A DNA stretch of 64,000 bases from Haloarcula amylolytica JCM 13557 (GTDB taxonomy: Archaea; Halobacteriota; Halobacteria; Halobacteriales; Haloarculaceae): positions 59,590 to 123,589 of the forward strand of contig NZ_AOLW01000018.1 in NCBI RefSeq assembly GCF_000336615.1. The letters are read 5' to 3'. Of the stretch, positions 25,305 to 33,596 are shown one piece after another; position 1 is the first letter of the stretch; each line of letters starts with the position of its first letter. A program made the translations under genes and the position numbers. The notes below the pieces were generated by a model. That model had not been told where the DNA came from, made no database searches, and worked only from the letters and a program-made list of their open reading frames with translations.

Positions 25305-26794
25305 ACCTCGATATCGTCGTCACCGCGGCGGTAGCGACGCACGAGGACACCGACGACGACCAGTAGCGCCAGACCACCGGCGACGAACACCGGCAGCATG
25401 CTGTTCTGGTCACCGCCCTCGCTGTCGCCGTCCTGCTCCGGCTGCTGTGCCGAACCGCCCATCCGGTCGAGATCGACGTCGAACGTCTGTCGCTTCCGCG
25501 TGTCGTCGACGAGGTACGTTACTTCGAGTGGCACCGACGTGACGTTCCCCTCGGTCCGTGCGTACACGTCGAAGGAGACGAAGTCGCTGGCCGGGACCGT
25601 GCCGACGAAGTAGTCGCGGTTCGGCGTCGCCGGAGTGACGGTCTCGGTATCGACGACACTGACGAGGACGCTGTCCGCATCCGTCGACCCGACGTTGCTC
25701 GCACTCCCAGAAATCTGCAGTCGACCGCCTTGTCGGATTACGTCCAGACCAGTGAGGTCTATCGTTCCCGGGACTGATCGGAGCGTCGTTTCGGTGGTCG
25801 TCTGCTCCGCTTCAGTTCCGAGTTCGTAGTTGGCCGTGACGGTGACGTCCGCCCGGGGCTCGTCCATCGTGGCGTTCAGTCGCACCTGCCGGGTCGTACT
25901 GGCCGAGATGTTCTCGAGCAACACGCGCTGGAACGACGCGTTCTCGGACGTTGCACTGATCATGACATCCGAGAGCGGAGCGTTGGCCCCGTTAGAGACA
26001 GCGACTCGCAGCGCGCGGTCGGTGCCGCTACCGACCGCAGACGTATCGAGTTCCACGCTGTTCCGGAGCGGGTCCGACTCGATGACTGTCGTCCGGGTCG
26101 TGTTGCGAGTGGTATCTCCGTCAACGGTGTAGCTGATCGTTGCAGTCAGCGGATGTTCGCCGGCGGATTCAGGTCGGAACCGGAACGGGGCCGTAACCGA
26201 CCCGTTCTGTGCGACGCTCGACCGGACCGTCCGGCTCTGTGTCATCTCGACGCCCTCGCCCTCGACGACGACTTCGACGTTCGTTATCTGGGTGTCGAGC
26301 CCGTTTGCGACAGTGACTTCGCCGGTCGACTCAACGCCGGCGACGGAGTCGTTGGCCGTGATATCTACCTGCGGGTGCCGGTCCTGAACGTTCAGTTTCA
26401 CCGGATATCTGAGTTCGACGTTCTCGCCCGTCCCGCGGTCACGGCCGTACACGATCACGCGGAGGTCTTTGCTGCCGGACGAATCAAACGATGCAGTCAG
26501 GGGTACTTCCAGCGTGCTGCCCGGCGAGATCGAGCCCAGATTCGAGACGCGCTCGTATTCTGTGACTCCTCTTCCGCCCGACTTCCGGATCGCGATGTCG
26601 TTGATTTCGAGCGGGGCGTCGCTACTCTCTAGATTTCGGACAGTCGTGTCGAACGTGATGGTTTCGCCCGGTGCTGGCGATGACGGCGACACCTCGACGT
26701 TCGATATCGACGCGTTGACGCTCGCGCCGGCGACTGAAAGCGGAAGCGAGCCGACGACGACTAAGCAGGCGAGTACAGCCACACCGTGGCGCAT
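25301..26794 (-). CDS. Secreted CARDB/NPCBM-type protein with C-terminal anchor (COG1361-like)
   Basis: The 497-residue surface protein has a signal peptide (MRHGVAVLACLVVVGSLPLS) and about three Ig-like or CARDB beta-sandwich repeats (PSSPAPGETITFDTTVRNLE; GVESTGEVTVANGLDTQITN; later LQISGSASNVGSTDADSV). A Gly/Ser/Asp-rich linker, a transmembrane helix (MLPVFVAGGLALLVVVGVL) and a basic tail follow. COG1361-type proteins are commonly encoded with MacB-like ABC genes in haloarchaea and may present or receive the substrate. The start ATG at 26794 fits a signal peptide better than the earlier in-frame start. Confidence 0.85.
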   Translation of the reverse strand: MRHGVAVLACLVVVGSLPLSVAGASVNASISNVEVSPSSPAPGETITFDTTVRNLESSDAPLEINDIAIRKSGGRGVTEYERVSNLGSISPGSTLEVPLTASFDSSGSKDLRVIVYGRDRGTGENVELRYPVKLNVQDRHPQVDITANDSVAGVESTGEVTVANGLDTQITNVEVVVEGEGVEMTQSRTVRSSVAQNGSVTAPFRFRPESAGEHPLTATISYTVDGDTTRNTTRTTVIESDPLRNSVELDTSAVGSGTDRALRVAVSNGANAPLSDVMISATSENASFQRVLLENISASTTRQVRLNATMDEPRADVTVTANYELGTEAEQTTTETTLRSVPGTIDLTGLDVIRQGGRLQISGSASNVGSTDADSVLVSVVDTETVTPATPNRDYFVGTVPASDFVSFDVYARTEGNVTSVPLEVTYLVDDTRKRQTFDVDLDRMGGSAQQPEQDGDSEGGDQNSMLPVFVAGGLALLVVVGVLVRRYRRGDDDIEV

Positions 26795-26922
26795 CACGCA
26801 GTCACCTCTACCTGCCGTAGTCGTCTGCTGGCCCAACCACTCCTCGGGAGGACGCTATCGGGGACCGTTGCCATGTGCGCCGGTCCGTTCTGGGCAATGT
26901 TAAATATGCTGCATATCTCTCG

Positions 26923-26980
26923 TACGGGCTGGTGTCGCTATGTCCCTCCCGGGAGTGGGAAGGGGCGACACCAGCCCGTA
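26923..26980. repeat. Long perfect hairpin between divergent operons
   Basis: A 16-bp arm (26923-26938) is exactly complementary to 26965-26980. The 26-nt loop contains CTCCCGGGAG, itself a 10-bp palindrome. It sits between the CARDB-type gene (minus) and the PfkB gene (plus), about 45 bp before the PfkB start, so it is not a terminator. It could be an operator, a structured leader or a trace of an insertion. Confidence 0.75.
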
Positions 26981-27023
26981 TCAGTGGGAAACTGCTATCA
27001 CAGCGCCACCCCCAGCGGTGGAC

Positions 27024-27902
27024 ATGCGCGTCATCTGTGCCGGCCACGTCAACTGGGACGTGACGCTCCACGTCGACCACTTCCCGAAGCCCGACGGCGA
27101 GGGGCGCATCACCGACCGGTCACAGTCCAGCGGGGGGAGCGCGTCGAACGCGGCCGTCGCACTCGCCGGACTTGATGCGGACCCGCTGGTCCTCGGGAGC
27201 GTCGGCCGGGACGACCACGGCACCAAGGCTCGGGGCGAACTGGCGGCGGCTGGCGTCGAGACGCTACTGGTCGAGTCGGACGAACCGACGGCGGTGAAAT
27301 ACCTCATCGTGGACGAGAACGGCGACGTCGCGGTGCTTGGAAACGACGGGGCCAACGAGGCGTTCTGCGCGTCGGACCTCCCGGCCGAGACCCTGGCCGA
27401 GGCGGACCACCTCCACCTGACCGGTCAGGACCCCGCAACCGCTGCGACACTCGCTCGCGACGCCGCGGCCGCGGATGTCCCGGTGAGCTTCGATCCCGGC
27501 CGCCGGCTCCCGTTCCGGGATTACTCGGCGGTGCTCTCACACGCGGATATCCTGTTTTGCAACGACCGGGAGGCCGACCACGCCGAGGACAGCGGCCTTT
27601 TCGACACAGTGCCGACGGTCGTCGTCAAACACGGGGACTGCGGCGCGACAGCCTATATCGACGACCGGACAGTCACGAACGCCGGGTATCCCATAGAATC
27701 TGTGGACACCGCAGGCGCGGGGGACGCGTTCGCCGCCGGGTATCTTCTCGCCAACGCACAGGCGACCGACCCGGAGCGGGTTCTCGCGGTCGCCAACGCC
27801 TGTGGCGCGCTCGCAGCGCAGTCACCCGGCGCACAGACGACACTCGACTGGGAGTCTGTGTGGGACCTGGTCGACAGCGGGCAATCACCCGAAACGGCCT
27901 AA
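27024..27902 (+). CDS. PfkB-family carbohydrate kinase
   Basis: The 292-residue sugar or nucleoside kinase begins MRVICAGHVNWDVTLHVDHF. The two PfkB signatures are GGSASNAAVALAGLDADPL (residues about 39-57) and DTAGAGDAFAAGYLL with the catalytic Asp. The substrate is not predictable; ribokinase-like and KDG kinase-like enzymes share this pattern. The ATG at 27024 starts at the usual distance from the GxGGS block; the 26940 alternative would include the hairpin arm. It converges with the phosphotransferase gene by 4 bp. Confidence 0.88.
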   Translation: MRVICAGHVNWDVTLHVDHFPKPDGEGRITDRSQSSGGSASNAAVALAGLDADPLVLGSVGRDDHGTKARGELAAAGVETLLVESDEPTAVKYLIVDENGDVAVLGNDGANEAFCASDLPAETLAEADHLHLTGQDPATAATLARDAAAADVPVSFDPGRRLPFRDYSAVLSHADILFCNDREADHAEDSGLFDTVPTVVVKHGDCGATAYIDDRTVTNAGYPIESVDTAGAGDAFAAGYLLANAQATDPERVLAVANACGALAAQSPGAQTTLDWESVWDLVDSGQSPETA

Positions 27903-28915
27903 TCCGCCTGTATCTCCTCGACGAGCCGCTCGAACTGCTGGCGGTACTGGGCTTCGGCGCGAGCGGCGGCGAGACCGGACTCGTCGGCGAAGACGGCCTC
28001 GAAGCCGGCCATCCGCCACAGGAGCGTCGAGAGCTGATAGAGGGGGCGTCGCTGCTCGTAGCCCTCGTCGAACGCCATCGGGCGCATCTCCTGATAGCCC
28101 TCGTGGAACACCGTCCGGAGCGAATCGCGCAGCTCCGGGTCCTGAAACGACGAGTCGATGAAGAGGAATTCGGTCTGTGCGAGGTTGTACTCCGGCAGCG
28201 CCGCGAGCACGTCCTGCCAGTCGAGGACGGCCGTAATCGGCGCATCCGCCGTCTGCTCGAACATCAGGTTCGCCGGCCTGAAATCGTCGTGTACCAGCCG
28301 CGGAACGCCGTCCTCGGGCACCATACTCAGGGCCGGTTCGATACAGTCCCACGCCCGGTCTGTCATGTCCTCGAAAGGCGTCCCATCGAGATGAGAGAGG
28401 TGGGATCTGGTGAGGCTCTCGAAGTACTCCCGCCAGTTACCCATCCAGTCACTCACGATGATCCGGTCGTCGTGGAGCGTGAGTCGGCCGAACGCTTCGA
28501 ATCCGATTTCGGAGTGCATGTCCCCGAGAATCCGCCCTGACTGGGCGAGCACCCGCCGTCGGTCCTCGGTCGAAAGCCCGGCGAACTCTTCGGCCAAGTT
28601 CTCGCCGTGGATGCGTTCAGTGACGAAATACGGCGGCACGTCGGCGTCGGGGTCGTCCTCGTAGACGAGGATGCGTGGAACAGGGACGTCGGTCCGGGCG
28701 GCGACGAAGTCGTGGAGACAGGGTTCGACGGCGAACGGGACATCGCCCTGTGGCTTGAATTTCACGACCACCTCGTACGCCTCGCCCTTGTGGCGTAGCG
28801 TCACCATGTAGACATCGCTCTGGTGGCCCCCACCCGGTGTCTCGAACTGAAACCCCTCGTAATCCGGGCCTGACTCTGTCAGCACGGCTTCGATGTCCTG
28901 TTCCGGAGTCTGCAC
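27899..28915 (-). CDS. Aminoglycoside-phosphotransferase-like (APH/choline kinase fold) kinase
   Basis: The protein has about 338 residues. The small lobe includes GGGHQSDVYMVTLRHKGE and YEVVVKFKP (the Lys). The catalytic loop is LVHDDFRPANLMFEQ and the metal Asp is in VLDWQDVLAA. It phosphorylates an unknown small molecule or protein. The GTG at 28915 is preferred because TTTATT (28941-28946, minus strand) lies about 28 nt upstream; an in-frame GTG at 28972 would start upstream of that box. It follows the PfkB gene convergently. Confidence 0.85.
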   Translation of the reverse strand: MQTPEQDIEAVLTESGPDYEGFQFETPGGGHQSDVYMVTLRHKGEAYEVVVKFKPQGDVPFAVEPCLHDFVAARTDVPVPRILVYEDDPDADVPPYFVTERIHGENLAEEFAGLSTEDRRRVLAQSGRILGDMHSEIGFEAFGRLTLHDDRIIVSDWMGNWREYFESLTRSHLSHLDGTPFEDMTDRAWDCIEPALSMVPEDGVPRLVHDDFRPANLMFEQTADAPITAVLDWQDVLAALPEYNLAQTEFLFIDSSFQDPELRDSLRTVFHEGYQEMRPMAFDEGYEQRRPLYQLSTLLWRMAGFEAVFADESGLAAARAEAQYRQQFERLVEEIQAD

Positions 28916-28940
28916 TGGCGTACCATATAGCGGGCGAGCA

Positions 28941-28946
28941 AATAAA
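28941..28946 (-). promoter_or_regulatory. TATA box for the APH-like gene
   Basis: Minus strand TTTATT at 28941-28946, about 28 nt before the GTG at 28915. This spacing selects the GTG over an upstream start. Confidence 0.5.
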
Positions 28947-29035
28947 TCTGTCAATCCCGTCGCCGACAGCACTGATACCCGATTCAGGCGTTGTCGGTCG
29001 ACCCGGTTCGGACGCTGTAAGTCGCCGTCTCCGCG

Positions 29036-30223
29036 CTACCAGGAGTGGAACGGTGAAACCGGTTTCGTCCCGTCGGTCACTTCGAATCGTGCGCCGCCGG
29101 CCCTGCTCTCTGTCACCGAGATGTCCCAGCCGTGGGCGTCGATTATCTGCGTTACGATAGACAGGCCAAGGCCGGTGTCACTCCCTGAAAAGCTGTCTAC
29201 TGAGAGAAGGGAGTCTAGTTCATCGGAGGGGATGCCGGGCCCGTCATCAGCGACGTAGAAGCCGGTCACGCGGCCCTCGGTTCGCTCGTCTGCAGTGTCT
29301 ATCTCGGTTGTCCCGTCGTCGAGAATCGGACCGACCCAGACGGTCACGTCGTCGCCCGCGTGGTCCGCCGCGTTCCGAAAGAGGTTCTCGAACACCGGTT
29401 TGAGGCGGTTCTGGTCACCGAACACCGGGGCGGACCCTTCGACCCGCAGCGTTGCGTCAGCCGTTCTGGCCATCTCCCAGGTCTGTTCGACAATGGTATC
29501 GAGCGAAATGGCGGTTCGGTCTTCGACCGCATACCCCTTCTTTGCGAGGGTCAGCAGGTCGTCGATGAGCGCTTCCATGCGAGCCACACCTTCCTCCGCA
29601 TCTTCGAGATGGGACAGGTCGCCGGTCTCTCGCACGAGTTCGAGTCGCCCCTCGACGACGTGGAGGGGATTTCTGAGGTCGTGGGAGACGACGCCGATGA
29701 ACTGTTCCATCCGGTCGCGCTGGACGCGGAGGTCGTGCTCGCGCTCGGCTTTTTGCAGTGCCGCCTGGACGTGCGTCGCGTACATCCGGGCGAGTCGAAG
29801 CGTTTCGCCGTCAAACGTAACGGGGGCGAGGGACCCGATGTTGATAACGCCGTACTCGGCAAGCGGCAGGATTATCTCGCTGCTGACGGGCGAGTTCTCG
29901 TTGTACTGGCGCTGCTCGTCGTCGAGTTCGGAGTACGTCCGAACTTCGTCCTGCTCGAACGCCTCCCACGAGAGACTGTTGCCGGGCCGGTAGGTGACCG
30001 GCCAGTCGAATACCTCGTCCGCCCGCTCCGTCGACGCCGCCAACTGCAGTTCCGACGCGTCGCTGTCATACAGCCACAGCGCTCCGAGTGGCAATTCGAA
30101 CACAGACGAAATCCCCGACATTGCGATCTCGCATATCTCACGCTCGGACTCCGCAGCCATCAACTGCTGTGTTACGGCCTCGAACGAATCGAGATCGAAT
30201 GCGACCATTAACTCCCCACCCAT
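29036..30223 (-). CDS. GAF-domain sensor histidine kinase
   Basis: The 395-residue soluble kinase has a GAF domain (about 14-155), then HisKA with the phospho-acceptor in FIGVVSHDLRNPLHVVEG (His about residue 181), then HATPase with VFENLFRNAADHAG (N box), YVADDGPGIPSDE (G1) and GLGLSIVTQII (G2). No transmembrane span or PAS domain is seen, so it senses a cytoplasmic signal. The ATG at 30223 is supported by a TTTTATATATA box (30245-30255) about 27 nt upstream. No response regulator is adjacent, as is common in haloarchaea. Confidence 0.93.
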   Translation of the reverse strand: MGGELMVAFDLDSFEAVTQQLMAAESEREICEIAMSGISSVFELPLGALWLYDSDASELQLAASTERADEVFDWPVTYRPGNSLSWEAFEQDEVRTYSELDDEQRQYNENSPVSSEIILPLAEYGVINIGSLAPVTFDGETLRLARMYATHVQAALQKAEREHDLRVQRDRMEQFIGVVSHDLRNPLHVVEGRLELVRETGDLSHLEDAEEGVARMEALIDDLLTLAKKGYAVEDRTAISLDTIVEQTWEMARTADATLRVEGSAPVFGDQNRLKPVFENLFRNAADHAGDDVTVWVGPILDDGTTEIDTADERTEGRVTGFYVADDGPGIPSDELDSLLSVDSFSGSDTGLGLSIVTQIIDAHGWDISVTESRAGGARFEVTDGTKPVSPFHSW

Positions 30224-30244
30224 CCCGTATAATTCATGCAACTG

Positions 30245-30255
30245 TATATATAAAA
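30245..30255 (-). promoter_or_regulatory. TATA box for the histidine kinase
   Basis: Minus strand TTTTATATATA at 30245-30255, centred about 27 nt before the ATG at 30223. Confidence 0.6.
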
Positions 30256-30346
30256 CGCGGTGATCTCGTGTCAGTGATACGTACCATAGCGTCGTCGGTC
30301 CGCCGATGTCGCGGGACCTTTGTATCCACAGTCCTCAGGGAGCGGT

Positions 30347-31504
30347 ATGCGAACGGTCGAAATCGACGGCCTCCCGGTGGGTGATGGGCACCCGACACGC
30401 GTCATGAGCGTGTTGAACATGAGTTCGAACTCCGGGTACAAGCCGAGCGTGTATCTGGACCCCGCGGAAGCCGCCGAGGCTATCGAGGAGAACCTCGTCC
30501 CCGCCGGCGCGGACATCATTGATGTCGGCCTCCAGTCGGCCAACCCCAAGTACGAGTCCAAGCCGGTCGAGATGGAGAAAGACCGGCTCGAAGAGGTCGC
30601 GCCGCTCGTCGACGAACTCGACGCCGACGTGCCGCTGTCGCTCGAAACTCGGTACGCAGAAGTCGCCGAGGAAGCCATCGGCCACGGCTTCGACCTCATC
30701 AACGACGTGTGTGGCTTCGCCGACCCGGACATGAAAGGCGTCGTCGAAGACCACGACATGCCGGTCGTCAAGATGGCCAGTCCGCCGGACCTGGCCCGGC
30801 CCGGCGCGCTGAAGAGCATCGACGACATCTTCGAGGCGCTCCAGCGGGACGGGTTCACGGACAAGACCATCATCGACCCCGCTTTCGGCGGCTGGTACGA
30901 CGGCAAGGAGTTCGAGGACAACTGGGAGATGTTCCGCCGTCTCCGGGAGTTCCGCGCCTTCGACAGACCGATGCTCACCGCGACCAACCGCGAGGACTTC
31001 CTCGGTGACCTGGCCGACCAGCCCGAGACGGAGAACCAACTCGCCGTGTCACTGGCCGCGGCGACGATGGAAGTCGAACGCGGGGCGCACATCATCCGCA
31101 CGCACGACACACGCGAGACCCACGACGTGGTCAAGGTGGCCGACGCGCTCGGCGACGAGCGGACGACGCGAGCGGAAACCGAACCCGGCCCCACCGTGGC
31201 GGAACTGACTGACGTGACACTACGGGAGGTGGCTCGCCATCAGGCACTCGGTGAGACGGTCGCCGGCGGCACCGACGACGGCGCGACGCTGACGTTCCTG
31301 CTCGGCGACCTGACCGACGCCGCACGAGCAAGCCTCCGGGCCGTCGCCGAGGTGACCGACGTAGTGGTCGTCGAGAAAGACGGCGACAGTCTCTACGTCG
31401 GCGGTGCCGCGGCCGCGCTGAAAGTCGTCACCGACAGCCTCGCGGAGGACGGCCATCGGGAACTCGCTGGCGAACTGCGAGCGTCGCTGTCGCGGCGCGT
31501 GTAG
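30347..31504 (+). CDS. folP: Dihydropteroate synthase
   Basis: The 385-residue enzyme condenses a pterin pyrophosphate with an aminobenzoate-type acceptor. Motifs are RVMSVLNMSSNSG, ADIIDVGLQSANPKYES, DLINDVCGFADPDM and IIDPAFGGWYDG in a TIM barrel, then a C-terminal domain of about 100 residues not found in bacterial FolP. The last part resembles a DHPS-associated extension of haloarchaea. The start is the ATG at 30347. The nearby mptE gene supports a pterin pathway role. Confidence 0.92.
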   Translation: MRTVEIDGLPVGDGHPTRVMSVLNMSSNSGYKPSVYLDPAEAAEAIEENLVPAGADIIDVGLQSANPKYESKPVEMEKDRLEEVAPLVDELDADVPLSLETRYAEVAEEAIGHGFDLINDVCGFADPDMKGVVEDHDMPVVKMASPPDLARPGALKSIDDIFEALQRDGFTDKTIIDPAFGGWYDGKEFEDNWEMFRRLREFRAFDRPMLTATNREDFLGDLADQPETENQLAVSLAAATMEVERGAHIIRTHDTRETHDVVKVADALGDERTTRAETEPGPTVAELTDVTLREVARHQALGETVAGGTDDGATLTFLLGDLTDAARASLRAVAEVTDVVVVEKDGDSLYVGGAAAALKVVTDSLAEDGHRELAGELRASLSRRV

Positions 31505-31524
31505 GTCGGTTCCGGGGCCGACTT

Positions 31525-32205
31525 TTACACTAGATCGTCGTGGAGGTCGTGGAACGACCCGATAGTGAGGTCCGGCTCTCCGGCGAAGGCGTCCCACGGG
31601 CCGTCGTCGCGGTTGACCCAGACGCCCTGCATCCCGGCGTGCATCGCGCCGTAGACGTCGAAGTAGCCCGCGGTGACGTGGGCGATTTCCTCGATATCAG
31701 TCTCCGTTCGCTCCGCTGCGTGGCGGTACAGTTCGGCCGCCGGCTTGAACGTCTGGATCTCGTCGGCGCTGACGGTGTCTTCGAGCAGGCCACCGATGCC
31801 GGCGAAGTCGACCATCGATTCGAGCATCTCGGGGTTGCCGTTCGAGACGACATAGAGGTCGTAGCCGGCGTCGTAGAGCCTGTTCATGCCGTCCCGCACG
31901 TCGTCGAACACGTCGAGTTCGTGGTAGACCGCGAGAATCTCGTCGCGCTCCTCCGTCGTGATGTCGACGCCGTGGGCGTCCAGCGCATACTGGAGCGCGT
32001 CGCGGTTCATCTCGTAGAACGGCTTGTAGGCGTCGATCTGGTTGGCGAGGAACGTGTACGCCAGCGAGCGGGAGCGCCAGAGCCGGGACACCGGCTGGGG
32101 GTCGTCCACCCGGTCGGCGAGGGCTTTCTGGGCTGCCTCGACATCGACGATAGTGCTGTACGAGTCAAAGGTAATCGTCGTCACGCGGTCCGGGTCGAAC
32201 GGCAT
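31525..32205 (-). CDS. HAD-superfamily hydrolase, haloacid dehalogenase type II-like
   Basis: The 226-residue protein has the four HAD motifs: nucleophile Asp in ITFDSYSTIVDV, motif II LYVVSNGNPEM, lysine in QTFKPAAELYRH, and motif IV VTAGYFDVYGAMHAGMQGVW. The spacing is that of L-2-haloacid dehalogenases, though the typical Arg and Trp residues are not clear, so it may act on a phosphorylated metabolite instead. The ATG at 32205 is supported by TATATG about 28 nt upstream; an inverted repeat lies between the box and the start. Confidence 0.85.
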   Translation of the reverse strand: MPFDPDRVTTITFDSYSTIVDVEAAQKALADRVDDPQPVSRLWRSRSLAYTFLANQIDAYKPFYEMNRDALQYALDAHGVDITTEERDEILAVYHELDVFDDVRDGMNRLYDAGYDLYVVSNGNPEMLESMVDFAGIGGLLEDTVSADEIQTFKPAAELYRHAAERTETDIEEIAHVTAGYFDVYGAMHAGMQGVWVNRDDGPWDAFAGEPDLTIGSFHDLHDDLV

Positions 32206-32206
32206 A

Positions 32207-32228
32207 GGTACCCGTAGAAGCGGGTGCC
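32207..32228. promoter_or_regulatory. Candidate operator at the HAD hydrolase promoter
   Basis: GGTACCCG (32207-32214) pairs with CGGGTGCC (32221-32228) around a 6-nt loop, with one mismatch. It covers the interval between the TATA-like box (about 32230-32235, minus strand) and the ATG at 32205, the usual place for a repressor site. Confidence 0.5.
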
Positions 32229-32478
32229 TCATATAGCCGGTCGCCGAGTCGAGCGTCCAACCGTCCGGTACGGGCACACTCTCAGCGTCATGTGTGACGT
32301 GACTGCCCCCTGCTCAGTGGGCAGACATCTCAGACAGGACGCTGACACAGTACACGTCGACGATGATCCGAAGGATGCCGACGGCACCGGGATTAGCTCC
32401 TCTAGAGACGCTAGCGACCCGGCCACCGCGCTGTGAATAAACCGCGGACAACGGGCGACACTCCCCCTCTCATGTGGC

Positions 32479-32484
32479 TTTATC
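32479..32484 (+). promoter_or_regulatory. TATA box for the F420 oxidoreductase leader ORF
   Basis: TTTATC at 32479-32484, about 27 nt before the ATG at 32509. Confidence 0.55.
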
Positions 32485-32508
32485 TCCCGTGCGGCCGCAC
32501 TGCGAGCC

Positions 32509-32586
32509 ATGTCTCAGGTACGTACGTTCCAGTCGCTGACAGGCGTCCAGCCAGTCGTCGCTCGACGCGTGGAGGGCGGCAGATGA
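32509..32586 (+). CDS. 25-residue leader ORF of the F420 oxidoreductase
   Basis: The ORF encodes MSQVRTFQSLTGVQPVVARR plus five residues. It begins where a leaderless transcript from the TTTATC box would start. Its TGA (32584-32586) overlaps the ATG of the main gene (ATGA). The main gene has GGAGG (32571-32575) 7 nt before its ATG, inside this ORF. The layout looks like translational coupling or a regulatory leader, the same as at the Gfo/Idh/MocA gene. Peptide function is unknown. Confidence 0.55.
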   Translation: MSQVRTFQSLTGVQPVVARRVEGGR

Positions 32587-33581
32587 CAGCGCGGGATGTC
32601 TATCTCCCGGTCGCGGCACAGCCGTCGGTCGACACGCTTGTCGAGATGAGTCAGCAGGCCGAGGACAGTGGCTACGACCGGGTCTGGCTCCCGGAGACGT
32701 GGGGGCGGGACGCGGTGACGACGCTGACTAGCATCGCCGAGCACACGTCGACGGTCGGCCTCGGGTCCTCAATTCTGAACGTGTACTCGCGGTCGCCGGC
32801 GCTGCTCGGCCAGACCGCGGCGACGCTGCAGGAAGTCTCGGACGGCCGCTTCCGCGCCGGTGTCGGCCCGTCGGGCCCTATCGTCATCGAAGGCTGGCAC
32901 GGCCGTGAGTTCGAGAATCCGCTCAAGTACACGCGGGAGACCGTCGACATCATGAAACTGGTGCTCTCCGGGGAAACCGTCGACTACGACGGGGACATCT
33001 TTTCGCTGTCCGGGTTCCGACTGCGCTGTGAGCCGCCCGAACCCGCGCCGCCCGTAGACGCCGGCGGCCTCGGCCCGAAGTCGGTCGAACTCGCCGGTCG
33101 CTTCGCCGACGGCTGGCACGCGCTGATGCTGACCGCCGACGGCCTCCGAGATCGACTGGAAGACTTCGAGCGCGGAGCGGATCTCGGCGACCGCGACCGG
33201 TCAGACCAGCGGGTGACGCTGTCGCTGACGTGCTGTGCGATGGACGACCGGGAGCAGGCCCGCGAACTGGCCCGTCAGCACGTCGCGTTCTACATCGGCG
33301 GTATGGGGACGTTCTACCGCGACGCGCTGGCCCGCCAGGGGTACGAGGACACCGCCTACGAGATCGCCGAGCAGTGGGGATCGGGCGACAAAGCGGCTGC
33401 CGTCGACGCGATCAGCGACGAGCTACTGGACAGCATCGCCGTCGCCGGTACGCCCGAGGATTGTCGCGACCACATCACACAGTTCGAAGACATCGATGGC
33501 GTGGACGCAATCAACATCTCGTTCCCCCGCGCTGCCGAACCGGACACTATCGACACGACCATCGACGTGTTAGCGCCCTGA
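32583..33581 (+). CDS. F420-dependent LLM-class oxidoreductase
   Basis: The 332-residue luciferase-like monooxygenase family protein has a TIM-barrel layout. It starts MTARDVYLPVAAQPSVDTLV, continues SGYDRVWLPETWGRDAVTTL, with VGLGSSILNVYSRSPALLGQ and FRAGVGPSGPIVIEGWHG, and a C-terminal VAGTPEDCRDHITQFED. It belongs with haloarchaeal F420-dependent enzymes (the NP1902A-like group from memory); the substrate is unknown. The start follows a Shine-Dalgarno site and the leader ORF stop. Confidence 0.88.
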   Translation: MTARDVYLPVAAQPSVDTLVEMSQQAEDSGYDRVWLPETWGRDAVTTLTSIAEHTSTVGLGSSILNVYSRSPALLGQTAATLQEVSDGRFRAGVGPSGPIVIEGWHGREFENPLKYTRETVDIMKLVLSGETVDYDGDIFSLSGFRLRCEPPEPAPPVDAGGLGPKSVELAGRFADGWHALMLTADGLRDRLEDFERGADLGDRDRSDQRVTLSLTCCAMDDREQARELARQHVAFYIGGMGTFYRDALARQGYEDTAYEIAEQWGSGDKAAAVDAISDELLDSIAVAGTPEDCRDHITQFEDIDGVDAINISFPRAAEPDTIDTTIDVLAP

Positions 33582-33596
33582 GTCGGGGACTCGGCG

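Noticed and set aside
27557..28540. Plus-strand frame spanning the PfkB end and the APH-like gene
   Set aside because: It crosses two genes with clear family motifs and has no promoter or motif of its own.
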